A stretch of 64,000 nt of DNA from Streptococcus parasanguinis (GCF_001073155.1 NZ_JVEE01000026.1:1-64000), one strand, 5' to 3'; shown: positions 35,870-45,906, counted from the stretch's first letter. Notes: generated by a model not told the origin, from the sequence alone. Numbers and translations are program-made.

Positions 35870-36466
35870 ATGCTTTATCCAGCACCTATTGCAAAATTAA
35901 TTGACAGCTATTCGAAGTTGCCAGGAATTGGGATCAAAACAGCGACTCGTCTGGCTTTTTACACCATTGGTATGTCAGATGATGATGTGAATGAATTTGC
36001 CAAAAACTTACTGAATGCTAAGCGTGAGCTAGGGTATTGCAGTATTTGTGGCAATTTAACCGATGAAGAAACCTGCGAGATTTGTCGAGATGAAACGCGG
36101 GATCCATCCCTCATACTTGTTGTAGAAGATAGCCGGGATGTATCTGCTATGGAAAATATCCAGGAATACCATGGCCGTTACCATGTCTTGCATGGCTTGA
36201 TCTCGCCCATGAATGGCGTGGGACCCGATGATATCAATCTCAAGAGTTTGATTAGTCGCTTGATGGATGGAACAGTCACAGAGGTCATTGTTGCGACCAA
36301 TGCGACAGCAGACGGGGAAGCAACATCTATGTATATCTCGCGCGTGCTCAAGCCAGCAGGGATCAAAGTGACACGTTTGGCACGTGGTCTGGCAGTTGGA
36401 GCCGATATCGAGTATGCGGACGAAGTGACCTTGCTTCGCGCGATTGAAAATCGGACAGAATTATAA
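35870..36466 (+). CDS. recR: Recombination mediator protein RecR
   Basis: 198 aa, standard length. N-terminal HhH ([15 protein letters not shown]), C4 zinc finger (C-SIC-...-CEIC), Toprim domain ([15 protein letters not shown]) and C-terminal Walker-B-like [15 protein letters not shown]. Acts with RecO to load RecA on gapped DNA. AAAGGAA before the ATG; cotranscribed with pbp2B. Confidence 0.97.
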   Translation: MLYPAPIAKLIDSYSKLPGIGIKTATRLAFYTIGMSDDDVNEFAKNLLNAKRELGYCSICGNLTDEETCEICRDETRDPSLILVVEDSRDVSAMENIQEYHGRYHVLHGLISPMNGVGPDDINLKSLISRLMDGTVTEVIVATNATADGEATSMYISRVLKPAGIKVTRLARGLAVGADIEYADEVTLLRAIENRTEL

Positions 36467-36495
36467 GAGAAGTTCTTTCGAAAGGGCTATCATTG

Positions 36496-36504
36496 TGGTA
36501 TACT
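36496..36504 (+). promoter_or_regulatory. Extended -10 promoter of ddl
   Basis: TGGTATACT, 38 bp before the ATG. Confidence 0.6.
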
Positions 36505-36542
36505 ATCAAGTAAGAAATCAAGGGAACAATTAGGGAGAAACT

Positions 36543-37589
36543 ATGAGTAAACAAGACTTAATCCTGTTGTATGGTGGACGTAGTGCAGAACGTGAAGTAT
36601 CTGTTCTTTCAGCAGAAAGCGTGATGCGCGCGATTGATTACCAAGCATTTTCGGTTCAAACCTACTTTATTACGCAGTCAGGAGACTTCATCCAGACGCA
36701 AGCTTTTGAAGAGAAACCAGCGGATGATGAGAAATTGATGACCAATGAGACAGTGGACTGGTCTAAAAAAGTGGCACCATCTGCGATTTACAAGGAAGGA
36801 GCAGTAGTCTTTCCAGTTCTTCATGGACCAATGGGAGAAGATGGTTCCATTCAAGGCTTCTTAGAAGTCTTGAAGATGCCTTATGTCGGCTGTGGTATCC
36901 TGGCTTCTAGTGTTGCGATGGACAAGATCACGACCAAACGGGTCTTGAAGTCTGCAGGAATTCCACAAGTTCCTTATGTAGCTGTAGTGGAAGGCGATGA
37001 CGTGGATGAGAAAATTGCTGCAATTGAAGCCAATCTCTCTTACCCTGTCTTTACCAAACCATCCAATATGGGTTCAAGCGTAGGGATTTCAAAATCTGAA
37101 AACCAAACAGAGCTTCGGGCTGCTCTTGAATTAGCCTTTAAATACGATAGCCGTGTTTTGGTAGAACAAGGGGTTAATGCGCGTGAGATCGAAGTTGGAC
37201 TGCTTGGAAACTATGATGTGAAGAGCACCTTGCCAGGTGAAGTTGTGAAAGATGTGGCCTTCTATGATTATGATGCCAAATACATCGACAACAAAATTAC
37301 CATGGCGATTCCGGCTCAATTGGACCCTGAGGTTGTGAAAATCATGCGGACCAACGCAGAAAAAGCCTTTCGTGCGATTGGTGGTCTGGGCTTGGCGCGT
37401 TGTGATTTCTTCTATACCGATAAAGGAGAGATCTTCTTAAACGAACTCAATACCATGCCAGGATTTACCCAATGGTCTATGTATCCCTTGCTTTGGGACA
37501 ATATGGGACTTAACTATACAGATTTGATCACCAAGTTAGTAGAGCTTGGAAAAGAAGTCTTCCAAAAACACGAAGCGCATTTGTTGTAA
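36543..37589 (+). CDS. ddl: D-alanine--D-alanine ligase
   Basis: 348 aa. ATP-grasp enzyme with [20 protein letters not shown] at the N-terminus, [15 protein letters not shown], the flexible [15 protein letters not shown] loop, and C-terminal [26 protein letters not shown] (metal ligands). Makes the D-Ala-D-Ala that MurF adds to UDP-MurNAc-tripeptide; murF follows downstream. GGGAGAAA precedes the ATG. Confidence 0.97.
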   Translation: MSKQDLILLYGGRSAEREVSVLSAESVMRAIDYQAFSVQTYFITQSGDFIQTQAFEEKPADDEKLMTNETVDWSKKVAPSAIYKEGAVVFPVLHGPMGEDGSIQGFLEVLKMPYVGCGILASSVAMDKITTKRVLKSAGIPQVPYVAVVEGDDVDEKIAAIEANLSYPVFTKPSNMGSSVGISKSENQTELRAALELAFKYDSRVLVEQGVNAREIEVGLLGNYDVKSTLPGEVVKDVAFYDYDAKYIDNKITMAIPAQLDPEVVKIMRTNAEKAFRAIGGLGLARCDFFYTDKGEIFLNELNTMPGFTQWSMYPLLWDNMGLNYTDLITKLVELGKEVFQKHEAHLL

Positions 37590-37596
37590 GAAAAGA

Positions 37597-37775
37597 GAGA
37601 GTGGGACAGAAATCGGCAATTCGTTAGAATTCGATTTCGTCGTCCCACCTCCGCACAGTTGAGTAGGGCTGTAAAAGCTGATGAAATCAGCGTAGTAGAG
37701 CCCACTCAACCACTGCGTCTTGCTCGACAATCCTAAAACAATCAAGAGGCTAGGACTTCTGTCCCAGCCACTTTT
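37597..37775 (-). repeat. Intergenic mosaic repeat, copy D (inverted, about 175 bp)
   Basis: Reverse complement of copy B at both ends: GAGTGGGACAGAAATCGG ... CCTCCGCACAGTTGAGTAGGGC, and CACTCAACCACTGCGTCTTGC ... GGACTTCTGTCCCAGCC. The core differs: a short AAGCTGATGAAATCAGCG hairpin replaces the longer core of copies B and C, inside TTGAGTAGGGCT / AGCCCACTCAA arms. Confidence 0.85.
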
Positions 37776-37791
37776 TTTGTGGTCTAGAATA

Positions 37792-37800
37792 TGGTATAAT
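37792..37800 (+). promoter_or_regulatory. Extended -10 promoter of murF
   Basis: TGGTATAAT, leaving a leader of about 57 bp before the murF ATG. Confidence 0.7.
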
Positions 37801-37863
37801 GAGAAGAATTTGATAGGAGTGTCCAAATCTTAGAGGACGCTACGGAGAACTGAGGAGTTGGAT

Positions 37864-39234
37864 ATGAATCTCACATTACATGAAGTTGCTCATCTAGTAC
37901 ATGCAAAAAATGATATCAGCCAATTTGAAGATGTGGCCCTCGTCAAGCCGGAATTTGACAGCCGTTTGATTGGGCCTGGAGACCTGTTTGTTCCTTTAGA
38001 AGGAGCGCGTGATGGTCATGACTTTATTGAGACTGCTTTTGAAAACGGAGCCGTAGCCACTTTTTCAGAGAAAGTGGTAGAAGGCCACCCTTATATTTTG
38101 GTGGAAGATGTATTGAGTGCTTTTCAAACACTTGCTGCAGCCTATCTTCAAAAGACAAAAGTAGATGTTTTTGCAGTGACGGGGTCAAATGGTAAAACCA
38201 CCACAAAAGATATGTTGGCACAGCTTTTGTCCACCACCTACCTGACCTATAAAACACAAGGAAACTATAATAACGAAATTGGTCTTCCTTATACGGTTTT
38301 GCATATGCCAGAAGGGACGGACAAACTGGTCCTTGAAATGGGGCAAGACCATCTAGGAGATATCCATCTCTTGTCAGAACTGGCGCATCCAAAAGCTGCT
38401 ATTGTCACCTTGATTGGGGAAGCCCATTTGGAATTCTTCAAAGATCGAAGTGAGATCGCAAAAGGAAAACTCCAGATTGCGGACGGGATGCCAGAAGGTG
38501 GTCTTCTGGTAGTTCCAGCTGATCCGATCGTGAATGCCTACCTTCCTGAAAAGCAAACAGTCGTCCGCTTTGGTCCAGACGAGGAGATTTTTATTACCGA
38601 GTTAATCGAGCGAAAGGACAGCTTAACTTTCCGAGCGAATTTCTTAGAAGAAGCGATTGATCTTCCAGTAACAGGAAAATACAATGCGACCAATGCCATG
38701 ATTGCAGCTTATGTTGCCCTGCAAGAAGGGGTGAGTGAAGCTGCGATTCGAGACAGTTTTGAAACCTTGCAATTGACGCGCAACCGCACAGAATGGAAAA
38801 AGGCCAGTAATGGAGCGGATATCCTATCCGATGTCTACAATGCCAATCCAACGGCTATGCGCCTAATCTTAGAAACTTTCTCGACTATTCCTGCTAATCC
38901 AAATGGTCGAAAATTAGCCGTCCTGGCAGATATGAAAGAACTAGGGGAGCAATCTGTAGATCTGCACAACCAAATGATTCTTAGCCTCTCGCCGGATGTT
39001 TTAGATACGGTTATTTTCTACGGCCAAGACATTGCAGGATTGGCTCAGTTAGCGAGTCAGATGTTCCCACTCGGACATGTCTATTATTTCAAGAAGACAG
39101 CTGAGGAAGATCAGTTTGAGGACCTGGTCAAACAAGTCAAGGAAAGCTTGAAAGAGCAAGACCAAATCCTTATCAAGGGAAGCAATTCCATGAATTTGGC
39201 AAAATTGGTAGAGGAATTGGAGAATGGTAAGTAA
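37864..39234 (+). CDS. murF: UDP-N-acetylmuramoyl-tripeptide--D-alanyl-D-alanine ligase
   Basis: 456 aa from the ATG at 37864, 6 nt after GAGGAG; the TTG at 37858 abuts the SD. Mur ligase motifs: VFAVTGSNGKTTTKDML (P-loop), EIGLPYTVL, LVLEMG, AHLEFFKDR, LTRNRTEWKK and DVYNANPTAM. Adds D-Ala-D-Ala to complete the cytosolic peptidoglycan precursor. Its end overlaps the next Nudix gene by 11 nt. Confidence 0.95.
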   Translation: MNLTLHEVAHLVHAKNDISQFEDVALVKPEFDSRLIGPGDLFVPLEGARDGHDFIETAFENGAVATFSEKVVEGHPYILVEDVLSAFQTLAAAYLQKTKVDVFAVTGSNGKTTTKDMLAQLLSTTYLTYKTQGNYNNEIGLPYTVLHMPEGTDKLVLEMGQDHLGDIHLLSELAHPKAAIVTLIGEAHLEFFKDRSEIAKGKLQIADGMPEGGLLVVPADPIVNAYLPEKQTVVRFGPDEEIFITELIERKDSLTFRANFLEEAIDLPVTGKYNATNAMIAAYVALQEGVSEAAIRDSFETLQLTRNRTEWKKASNGADILSDVYNANPTAMRLILETFSTIPANPNGRKLAVLADMKELGEQSVDLHNQMILSLSPDVLDTVIFYGQDIAGLAQLASQMFPLGHVYYFKKTAEEDQFEDLVKQVKESLKEQDQILIKGSNSMNLAKLVEELENGK

Positions 39235-39835
39235 TAATGTACTGAAGGATATTCAGCGCTTGATTTCAATCACCAATACAGGCTTAGCGTTCTCAAAAGA
39301 TCCATTTGATCAAGAGCGCTACCAGGATATTCGTGAAATTTTACAGGATCTTGTGAGAGAAACGACTGATCTGAATTCACAAGAATTATCGGATTTGTTT
39401 CGACCGACAGACCATTACGACACTCCCTTGATTGATGTAAGGGCCTGGATTGTCAAAGATGACAAACTTTGTTTAGTGAAAGGTCAGGGAGAAGAGACCT
39501 GGGCTTTGCCGGGTGGTTTTGGTGAGGTTGGCTATTCTCCTAAAGAAAATATTTTAAAGGAAATCCAAGAAGAAACGGGCTATGTAGCACGTGTCAATCG
39601 CTTGTTGGCAGTATTTGATACCAATCGCTACCAATTGCAAAGCCGCCAATATGTGAAATTGGTATTTGAATGTGAATTGCTGGATGGAAGTTTTCAACAG
39701 AATCAGGAAATTTCCGATCTTGCATTTTTTGAGAGAGAGAAGATGCCTGCTCTTTCTACCAAGCGCAATACAGAAGAACAATTGAATTTCCTTTGGGAGG
39801 TTTATGATGGGAAACGAGATTTGTATTGTGATTAA
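39224..39835 (+). CDS. Nudix hydrolase with N-terminal NUDIX_N_2-like domain
   Basis: 203 aa. Residues 1-60 form the helical N-terminal extension (LKDIQRLISITNTGLAFSKDPFDQERY); the Nudix core is PLIDVRAWIVKDDKLCLVKG. The box reads G-FGEVG-Y-SPKENIL-KEIQEETGY: the usual Glu after x5 is Tyr and Arg is Lys, a variant found in this subfamily. The catalytic EExG glutamates remain. Substrate unknown. Starts inside murF. Confidence 0.8.
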   Translation: MVSNNVLKDIQRLISITNTGLAFSKDPFDQERYQDIREILQDLVRETTDLNSQELSDLFRPTDHYDTPLIDVRAWIVKDDKLCLVKGQGEETWALPGGFGEVGYSPKENILKEIQEETGYVARVNRLLAVFDTNRYQLQSRQYVKLVFECELLDGSFQQNQEISDLAFFEREKMPALSTKRNTEEQLNFLWEVYDGKRDLYCD

Positions 39836-39865
39836 AAACGATCTATAAATTAAAGGGATATAAAA

Positions 39866-40561
39866 ATGACACTTTGGGATTTATTGTTTACGAACCAAAA
39901 ATCAGCCCCGCCTGAGTTTGGACTCTGGTACTTTTTCCTACCAGTTTCCTTGTTGGTGGTTGGCTACTTTTCTATCAAGTATGCGCAGTCAAAAAGCTAC
40001 CAGCGCTTTTGGTACTGGGCACAATTGATTCAAGTCTTGACCATCAATGCTTGGTATATTCTAGCCCACATGCCTTTGACAGATAATTTGCCTTTTTATC
40101 ATTGTCGCTTGGCCATGCTTGCAATACTCTTTGCACCTAGAGGGACCTATATCAAGCAATATTTTGCCTTGTTGGGAGTTCTAGGATCGATTGCGGCCTT
40201 GGTTTACCCGGCCTTTGACCCCTTCCCTTTCCCTCATATTACTGTGCTCAATCTGATTTTTAGTCACTGGGCTTTGCTTGCCAATAGTTTGATTTACCTA
40301 CAGGATCATTATCAATCTGCAAAACAAGACAGCTTGAGAATTTTCAAGATTACTTTTGGCATGAATGCCTTGATTTTCTTGGTCAACCTTTTGACGAAAG
40401 GAGATTACGGCTTCTTACGACGTCCACCAATCATTGGAGACCAGGGTGCTCTTTTGAACTACCTCTTGGTCAGCATTGTGATGGTAGCTGGTATTTGCTT
40501 GGTCAACCAGCGCTACAAATACAAGATGGCTGAAGAGACTGTTGTTTCGCGTTCGGAATAG
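39866..40561 (+). CDS. TIGR02206/YwaF-like membrane protein, first of three
   Basis: 231 aa, about six to seven helices. Carries the family block LPFYHCRLAMLAILFAPRGTYIKQYFALLG and the C-terminal GDYGFLRRPPIIGD-(Q)GALLNYL. TIGR02206 proteins (B. subtilis YwaF; eukaryotic TMEM164 is a distant relative) have no settled bacterial function; TMEM164 is an acyltransferase, and the conserved Cys and His in FYHC are possible catalytic residues (inference). AAAGGG before the ATG. First gene of a tandem triplet. Confidence 0.8.
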   Translation: MTLWDLLFTNQKSAPPEFGLWYFFLPVSLLVVGYFSIKYAQSKSYQRFWYWAQLIQVLTINAWYILAHMPLTDNLPFYHCRLAMLAILFAPRGTYIKQYFALLGVLGSIAALVYPAFDPFPFPHITVLNLIFSHWALLANSLIYLQDHYQSAKQDSLRIFKITFGMNALIFLVNLLTKGDYGFLRRPPIIGDQGALLNYLLVSIVMVAGICLVNQRYKYKMAEETVVSRSE

Positions 40562-40589
40562 AAAAAAGAGTAGATGAGGGAAAGAAATC

Positions 40590-41276
40590 ATGGCACTTTG
40601 GAACTTATTTTTCACTAGTCAACCAACATCCCCTCCTCAATTGGGGGTCTGGTATTTCTTATTGCCGACTTCTTTGGTAGTGGTGGGAGTTCTGTCCGTT
40701 CGATTTGCTCACTCCAAAAGCTACCAAACCTTTTGGTATTGGGGGCAGTTGATCCAGCTGCTCATCATCAACTCTTGGTATCTAGCTGCTCGCTTGCCTC
40801 TTTCAGAGAGTCTTCCCTTCTATCATAGCCGGATGGCCATGTGGATCATTCTTTTGGCGCCCAAGGGCAGCTTTAAACAATATTTTGCTCTCGTGGGAGT
40901 CTTTGGCTCCATTATGGCCTTGGTTCATCCCGTTTTTTATCCCTACCCTTTTCCTCACGTTTCCTCGATCAACAATGTCTTTGGTCACTGGGCTCTCTTG
41001 GCTAACTGTTTGATCTATCTGGTTCAATCCTACCAGGTGGAAGAAGGGGCTGTTTGGAAAATCTGTCAGATGACGTTTGGGGTCAATGCCATTATTCAGC
41101 TTGCGAATCTCGCAACGGGTGGGAACTACGGCTTTATGCGTCGCCCTCCTGTGATCGGTGACCATGGCCTTGTGCTCAACTATTTGATCGTGACAGTTCT
41201 CATGACGGGGACACTGATTTTCATCAATACAATCGTTCAGTACAGTAAGAAAAGAAGAATACCTGAATCTGTTTAA
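40590..41276 (+). CDS. TIGR02206/YwaF-like membrane protein, second of three
   Basis: 228 aa, closely similar to its upstream neighbour (WNLFFTSQPTSPPQLGVWYFLLP; GNYGFMRRPPVIGD). In the core block Cys is replaced by Ser: LPFYHSRMAMWIILLAPKG. This substitution at the most conserved position suggests divergence of activity or a partner role. GAGGG precedes the ATG by a normal distance. 28 bp from the first copy. Confidence 0.8.
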   Translation: MALWNLFFTSQPTSPPQLGVWYFLLPTSLVVVGVLSVRFAHSKSYQTFWYWGQLIQLLIINSWYLAARLPLSESLPFYHSRMAMWIILLAPKGSFKQYFALVGVFGSIMALVHPVFYPYPFPHVSSINNVFGHWALLANCLIYLVQSYQVEEGAVWKICQMTFGVNAIIQLANLATGGNYGFMRRPPVIGDHGLVLNYLIVTVLMTGTLIFINTIVQYSKKRRIPESV

Positions 41277-41289
41277 ATAAGGAGACTTT

Positions 41290-41970
41290 ATGCATCATTT
41301 TTTCACTACAGAATCAACAGCACCACCAGCAATCTCAGCACTTTGGTATAGTTTGATGGTCTTGTTAATTGTGACAGCGATCATGATGTCACTTCGCCAT
41401 TATCAGAATGAGCAATTTCGCAAATGCTTTCAATACTTACAGGGCTTCCAGTTAATTTGCTTGTATCTTTGGTATTTTGCCTACCACATTCCTTGGTCCA
41501 ATAGCTTACCATTTTATCATTGCCGCTTGGCCATGTTTGCGGTCTTGTTTTTACCAGACCGCTGGAAAAGCAAACAGTTCTTTGCCTTGATGGGAGTGAG
41601 TGGAGCCATCTTTGCTTTGGGCTATCCAGTCTTTGATCCCTACACTTTCCCTCATATTACGAGCTTTTCTTTCCTCCTCGGACATTACTGTCTCCTGATC
41701 AATTCCTTGATTTATCTCTTGAGATGGTATGATCGAAACCTCTTAAAAAATAGTCAGATTGTTCTCTATACCTTTGCCTTAGATTTATTCCTGGTTGGAG
41801 TCAATCAATTGACGGGAGGAAATTATGGCTTGATGGCCCGCCCTCCGATTATGAGAGGTGATAAGGTATGGCTCAATTATCTGGTTGTATCCAGTATTTT
41901 AGCCCTTGCTTTATTGCTCTTTAATCAGTTCTTCAATCGCAGAAGTGAGCGGGTGAAACTGAGAAAATAA
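41290..41970 (+). CDS. TIGR02206/YwaF-like membrane protein, third of three
   Basis: 226 aa, more diverged at the N-terminus (HHFFTTESTAPPAISALWYSLMVLL) but keeping LPFYHCRLAMFAVLFLPDRW and GNYGLMARPPIMRGDKVWLNYL. Has Cys at the key position like the first copy. AAGGAG precedes the ATG, 13 bp after copy two. The three genes appear to be one transcript, following the Nudix gene by 30 bp. Confidence 0.8.
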   Translation: MHHFFTTESTAPPAISALWYSLMVLLIVTAIMMSLRHYQNEQFRKCFQYLQGFQLICLYLWYFAYHIPWSNSLPFYHCRLAMFAVLFLPDRWKSKQFFALMGVSGAIFALGYPVFDPYTFPHITSFSFLLGHYCLLINSLIYLLRWYDRNLLKNSQIVLYTFALDLFLVGVNQLTGGNYGLMARPPIMRGDKVWLNYLVVSSILALALLLFNQFFNRRSERVKLRK

Positions 41971-42038
41971 CCATGATTGAAGAAGACTAGAATCTATGGA
42001 TTTTGGTCTTTCTTTTTGCTCTCAAAGAAGAATCATCG

Positions 42039-42067
42039 TTGAAAAAAGTGCCTATTTTCGCTATAAT
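42039..42067 (+). promoter_or_regulatory. Promoter of prfC
   Basis: TTGAAA (42039-42044), 17-bp spacer, TATAAT (42062-42067). Confidence 0.7.
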
Positions 42068-42154
42068 AGGACAGATAGAGAAATTGAGGAGAAATCCGAT
42101 GTAGAGATGAATTTGTAAATTTATCAAAAAATAAGAAGAGAAAGAATTAGGAAT

Positions 42155-43702
42155 ATGAACGTACAAGAAGAAATCAAAAAACGCCGTACCTTTGCCATCA
42201 TCTCCCACCCGGATGCTGGTAAAACGACAATTACTGAGCAGTTGCTCTACTTTGGGGGAGAGATTCGGGAAGCCGGTACTGTTAAAGGGAAGAAAACAGG
42301 AAACTTTGCTAAATCTGACTGGATGGATATCGAGAAACAACGTGGGATTTCGGTAACCTCATCTGTCATGCAGTTTGACTACGATGGAAAACGGGTCAAT
42401 ATCCTTGATACCCCAGGGCACGAGGACTTCTCAGAAGATACTTACCGGACCTTGATGGCTGTGGATGCGGCGGTTATGGTCGTAGACTCTGCCAAGGGTA
42501 TCGAGGCCCAAACCAAGAAATTGTTTGAGGTTGTGAAACACCGTGGGATTCCAGTCTTCACTTTTATGAATAAGCTGGACCGTGACGGTCGCGAGCCACT
42601 GGACCTCTTGCAAGAATTGGAAGAAGTCTTGGGCATCGCGAGTTATCCAATGAACTGGCCGATCGGGATGGGGAAAGCCTTTGAGGGGCTTTACGACCTC
42701 TATAATCAACACTTGGAACTCTACAAAGGGGATGAACGTTTTGCGAGTTTAGAAGATGGAGACAAGCTCTTTGCCAACAATCCATTCTACGAGCAAGTGA
42801 AAGACGATATCGAACTTTTGCAAGAAGCTGGAAATGAATTCTCAGAAGAAGCCATCCTTGCGGGTGAATTAACACCAGTCTTCTTCGGATCCGCTTTGAC
42901 CAACTTTGGAGTACAGACTTTCTTGGAGACTTTCCTCAAGTTTGCTCCAGAACCACACGGCCACAAGAAGACCGATGGAGAAATGGTCGATCCTTATGAC
43001 AAGGATTTCTCAGGCTTTGTCTTTAAAATCCAAGCCAATATGGACCCTCGTCACCGTGACCGGATTGCCTTTGTACGGATCGTATCGGGTGAATTTGAGC
43101 GTGGGATGAGTGTCAACCTGCCTCGTACTGGTAAGGGAGCGAAACTCTCTAATGTCACTCAGTTTATGGCTGAAAGCCGTGAGAATGTCAGCAATGCCGT
43201 AGCAGGAGACATCATCGGGGTCTACGATACAGGGACTTATCAGGTTGGAGATACGCTGACTGTTGGTAAAAACAAGTTCGAATTTGAACCACTGCCAACC
43301 TTTACGCCTGAAATCTTCATGAAGGTATCTGCCAAGAACGTTATGAAGCAAAAATCCTTCCACAAAGGGATTGAGCAATTGGTGCAAGAAGGAGCTATCC
43401 AGCTCTATACCAACTACCAAACAGGTGAATACATGTTGGGTGCCGTTGGTCAATTGCAGTTTGAAGTCTTCAAACACCGGATGGAAAATGAATACAATGC
43501 AGAAGTGGTCATGAGCCCAATGGGTAAAAAGACCGTTCGCTGGATCAAACCAGAAGACTTAGACGAACGAATGTCTTCAAGCCGAAACATCTTGGCTAAG
43601 GACCGCTTTGACCAACCTGTCTTCCTCTTTGAAAATGATTTTGCCCTCCGTTGGTTTGCGGACAAGTATCCAGACGTTGAGCTGGAAGAAAAAATGGGTT
43701 AA
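42155..43702 (+). CDS. prfC: Peptide chain release factor 3
   Basis: 515 aa. Translational GTPase: G1 [15 protein letters not shown], switch region [15 protein letters not shown]3 [15 protein letters not shown]4 NKLDRDG. The full-length C-terminal RF3 domains follow. Recycles RF1/RF2 after termination. Preceded by AGAAAGAATTAGGA and a strong promoter; monocistronic or leading the next small gene. Confidence 0.96.
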   Translation: MNVQEEIKKRRTFAIISHPDAGKTTITEQLLYFGGEIREAGTVKGKKTGNFAKSDWMDIEKQRGISVTSSVMQFDYDGKRVNILDTPGHEDFSEDTYRTLMAVDAAVMVVDSAKGIEAQTKKLFEVVKHRGIPVFTFMNKLDRDGREPLDLLQELEEVLGIASYPMNWPIGMGKAFEGLYDLYNQHLELYKGDERFASLEDGDKLFANNPFYEQVKDDIELLQEAGNEFSEEAILAGELTPVFFGSALTNFGVQTFLETFLKFAPEPHGHKKTDGEMVDPYDKDFSGFVFKIQANMDPRHRDRIAFVRIVSGEFERGMSVNLPRTGKGAKLSNVTQFMAESRENVSNAVAGDIIGVYDTGTYQVGDTLTVGKNKFEFEPLPTFTPEIFMKVSAKNVMKQKSFHKGIEQLVQEGAIQLYTNYQTGEYMLGAVGQLQFEVFKHRMENEYNAEVVMSPMGKKTVRWIKPEDLDERMSSSRNILAKDRFDQPVFLFENDFALRWFADKYPDVELEEKMG

Positions 43703-43780
43703 GAAACAATTCACAACCGATTCATTAAAATAGAAATACGAAAATGGACACTACCCGTTTTCGCTTATAAAGGAGAAATG

Positions 43781-44161
43781 ATGGGATTATTAAGTGGTTT
43801 GATGGGCAATGCCTCTCAAAAAAATGTCGATAAGGTAGAAAGAGATCTAGAAGATATCTTGGTGCCGGGAGAGCAAGTTACACTTGCTTTTAGCTTGATT
43901 CGTGATTTAATCGTCTTTACAGAGTTTCGTTTGATCTTGGTGGATAAGCAAGGAGTAACAGGAAAGAAAACGTCCTACAAATCCCTTCCTTATCGTTCTA
44001 TCTCTCGTTTTTCAGTGGAAACATCTGGTCATTTTGATTTGGATGCAGAATTAAAAATCTGGGTCTCTTCTGCAGTGGAGCCTTCAGAAGTGTTACAATT
44101 CAAGAGTGACAGCAGCGTCATTGAAATCCAGCAAGCATTAGCCAGTGCAGTTTTTAAATAA
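43781..44161 (+). CDS. Bacterial PH-domain protein
   Basis: 126 aa from the ATG at 43781 (AAGGAG five bases upstream; the ATG at 43778 is only two away). One bacterial PH domain: LEDILVPGEQVTLAFSLIRDLIVFTEFRLILVDKQGVTGKKTSYKSLPYRSISRFSVE is typical of the bPH_2/YvbH type. Cytosolic, no helices crossing the membrane. Function unknown. A weak hairpin (CGAAAA / TTTTCG) lies between prfC and this gene. Confidence 0.8.
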   Translation: MGLLSGLMGNASQKNVDKVERDLEDILVPGEQVTLAFSLIRDLIVFTEFRLILVDKQGVTGKKTSYKSLPYRSISRFSVETSGHFDLDAELKIWVSSAVEPSEVLQFKSDSSVIEIQQALASAVFK

Positions 44162-44202
44162 AAATATCATTTTGATAGAGAACAGTTGAGAAAGGAGACG
44201 GA

Positions 44203-45111
44203 ATGTTTATCGAAAAACAATTGGGTCAAGATCGGAAATGGATCAATATCGACTCGGATATGATTGCTGAAAACTCATATCTTTATAAAAAATACGAGAT
44301 TGACAAAGAAACCATTGAGTACGCGATGGATAAGAACGAACGTGCCCATATGGATTATAATCGAGAAAACGGTACGATCACATTTATCTACAATGTATTG
44401 GATTTAGAAAAGGACAAGGAATACTACGAAACCATCCCTATGACCTTTATCGTTCAAGATACGCGACTCGTGACCATCAGTAACCAGGACAATGCCTATA
44501 TCATTGAACAAATGGTTCGCTATTTGGAAAGCCATGGGGAGTTGTCGATCTATAAGTTGCTTTTTGCAGGTCTTGAAATGATCAGTAATGCTTATTATCC
44601 GATTATTGATCGCTTAGATAAGCACAAGGATGAACTCAATCGTTTGCTTCGAAAGACAACGACGACCAAGAATCTTTATGCCCTGTCTGACCTTGAGACC
44701 GGTATGGTGTATCTGGTCGCAGCAGCCAAGCAAAATCGGATGTTGCTAGAACATATTAAAGCGCATGCCATTTATCGCAGGATGAATGATGTTGAAAAAG
44801 AGCAGTTTGATGATGCCATGATCGAAGCGCGTCAGTTGGCTTCGATGACTGAGTTGATTTCCAATGTCTTGCAACAGTTGTCAGGATCTTACAACAATAT
44901 CCTAAACAACAACTTGAATGACAACTTGACAACCCTAACCATCTTTGAAGCCTTGTTGGCGGTTTTAGCCGTTATCACCGGTTTCTTTGGAATGAATATC
45001 CCTCTTCCGATGACAAAGGATCCCAATGCTTGGATTTATGTATCCGTATGTAGCTTTATATTATGGCTCATTTTGGGAAAGGTTATGCGGTGGATTGTGA
45101 AACAAAGATAA
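44203..45111 (+). CDS. CorA family divalent-cation transporter
   Basis: 302 aa. Long helical cytosolic domain, then two C-terminal helices with the selectivity motif G-M-N (FFGMNIPLP) and the basic tail KVMRWIVKQR. Mg2+ (or Co2+/Ni2+) influx channel, pentameric in the family. AAGGAG before the ATG. Ends at a strong terminator. Confidence 0.9.
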   Translation: MFIEKQLGQDRKWINIDSDMIAENSYLYKKYEIDKETIEYAMDKNERAHMDYNRENGTITFIYNVLDLEKDKEYYETIPMTFIVQDTRLVTISNQDNAYIIEQMVRYLESHGELSIYKLLFAGLEMISNAYYPIIDRLDKHKDELNRLLRKTTTTKNLYALSDLETGMVYLVAAAKQNRMLLEHIKAHAIYRRMNDVEKEQFDDAMIEARQLASMTELISNVLQQLSGSYNNILNNNLNDNLTTLTIFEALLAVLAVITGFFGMNIPLPMTKDPNAWIYVSVCSFILWLILGKVMRWIVKQR

Positions 45112-45113
45112 AA

Positions 45114-45141
45114 AAGAGGCTTGGAGAAATCCGAGCCTCTT
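45114..45141 (+). terminator. Terminator of the CorA-like gene
   Basis: AAGAGGCT-GGA / TCC-AGCCTCTT stem with a GAAA loop. Confidence 0.8.
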
Positions 45142-45578
45142 CGTATCTAGAATAATCTGAGAAATAGGAACCATCTAGACACCTGCCCTCCTCTCCAAAG
45201 AAGGGGCAGTGTGAATAGTTCATTGACTGTACAAAATCTTCTTGGAAATAGTAGGAGTAGATTTAATAGTACTGAGTGGTTCTAAATAAATCAGAACTTA
45301 GAATAAATCGTTGAATCAGATAAAATGATCCTATTTCTTTATACAGAAATATTTTAGATACTAACTGTATTATACATATTTATTTGTAAAAACGCAAGAA
45401 CTACCAAAAAAAGTTTTTCCGAAGTTTTTATACTCCTATTTAAAGGGATTCTTGAACGGTGTCAGAAGAAAGTCAGCTAAATCTAGGGGAAACTGCCCTC
45501 TTGACTATTTTCAAGTTTTTAAAAATTTTTCCTAAAAAATAAAATTATTCTCCTTTGACTATCATTTGGTCGTCCATT
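45142..45578. other. AT-rich non-coding stretch upstream of the cshA leader
   Basis: No open frame of note. Contains hairpins CTGCCC / GGGCAG (45183-45209) and GTTCT / AGAAC (about 45279-45298), and becomes very AT-rich after 45300. No recognised RNA family. Confidence 0.5.
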
Positions 45579-45579
45579 G

Positions 45580-45588
45580 TGTTATACT
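45580..45588 (+). promoter_or_regulatory. Extended -10 promoter of the cshA leader
   Basis: TGTTATACT; a TTGACT lies 22 bp upstream of the hexamer (45555-45560), too far for normal spacing, so the TGn motif probably carries the promoter. Confidence 0.6.
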
Positions 45589-45595
45589 AGATAAG

Positions 45596-45906
45596 TTGCA
45601 AACTTGTATGAGAGAAATGCTAGGGAGGCAGAACAGATGGAAGGATTCTGTTCGAAAGAAGACTCCCGCAAATAGGATCATGTTGCCTATTTGTTTGAAA
45701 AAACGATTCTAGTCAACAACATCCGTTAGGACGCAAAACATTTTTCTCTAAAGAAAATGTAGTCTTAAACAGACGGACTAGTTTTTCTTTAGATGAGTCT
45801 TGCGACAGGTGACCGGGAAGGTGACTTCCTATGCAATCAGTGCGTATTCGCATTGAAAGAAGTTTGATAAAGTGGCTTCGCACCACTTTTTAGAAAGAAG
45901 AAAGAA
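45596..45906 (+). ncRNA. Structured 5' leader of the RNA helicase gene
   Basis: About 310 nt between promoter and start codon. Hairpins in order: GGGAG ... CTCCC enclosing GAACAG / CTGTTC; CAAATAGG / CCTATTTG; ACATTTT / AAAATGT; GGAAG-GTGA-CTTCC; TGCG-TATT-CGCA; and AAAGTGG / CCACTTT followed by TT just before the gene. It does not match RNase P, 6S, tmRNA or T-box signatures that I know. Probably cis-regulatory. Confidence 0.6.
45869..45891 (+). terminator. Candidate attenuator hairpin before the helicase start
   Basis: AAAGTGG (45869-45875), CTTCGCA loop, CCACTTT (45883-45889) then TT, 15 nt before the TTG start. The U tract is short, so it may be an attenuator or only a stem that hides the ribosome site. 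Confidence 0.4.

Noticed and set aside
45596-45906. RNase P RNA, tmRNA, 6S RNA or T-box reading of the helicase leader
   Set aside because: None of the conserved core strings of those RNAs (for example GAGGAAAGTCC or the T-box GGTGGNACC) is present.
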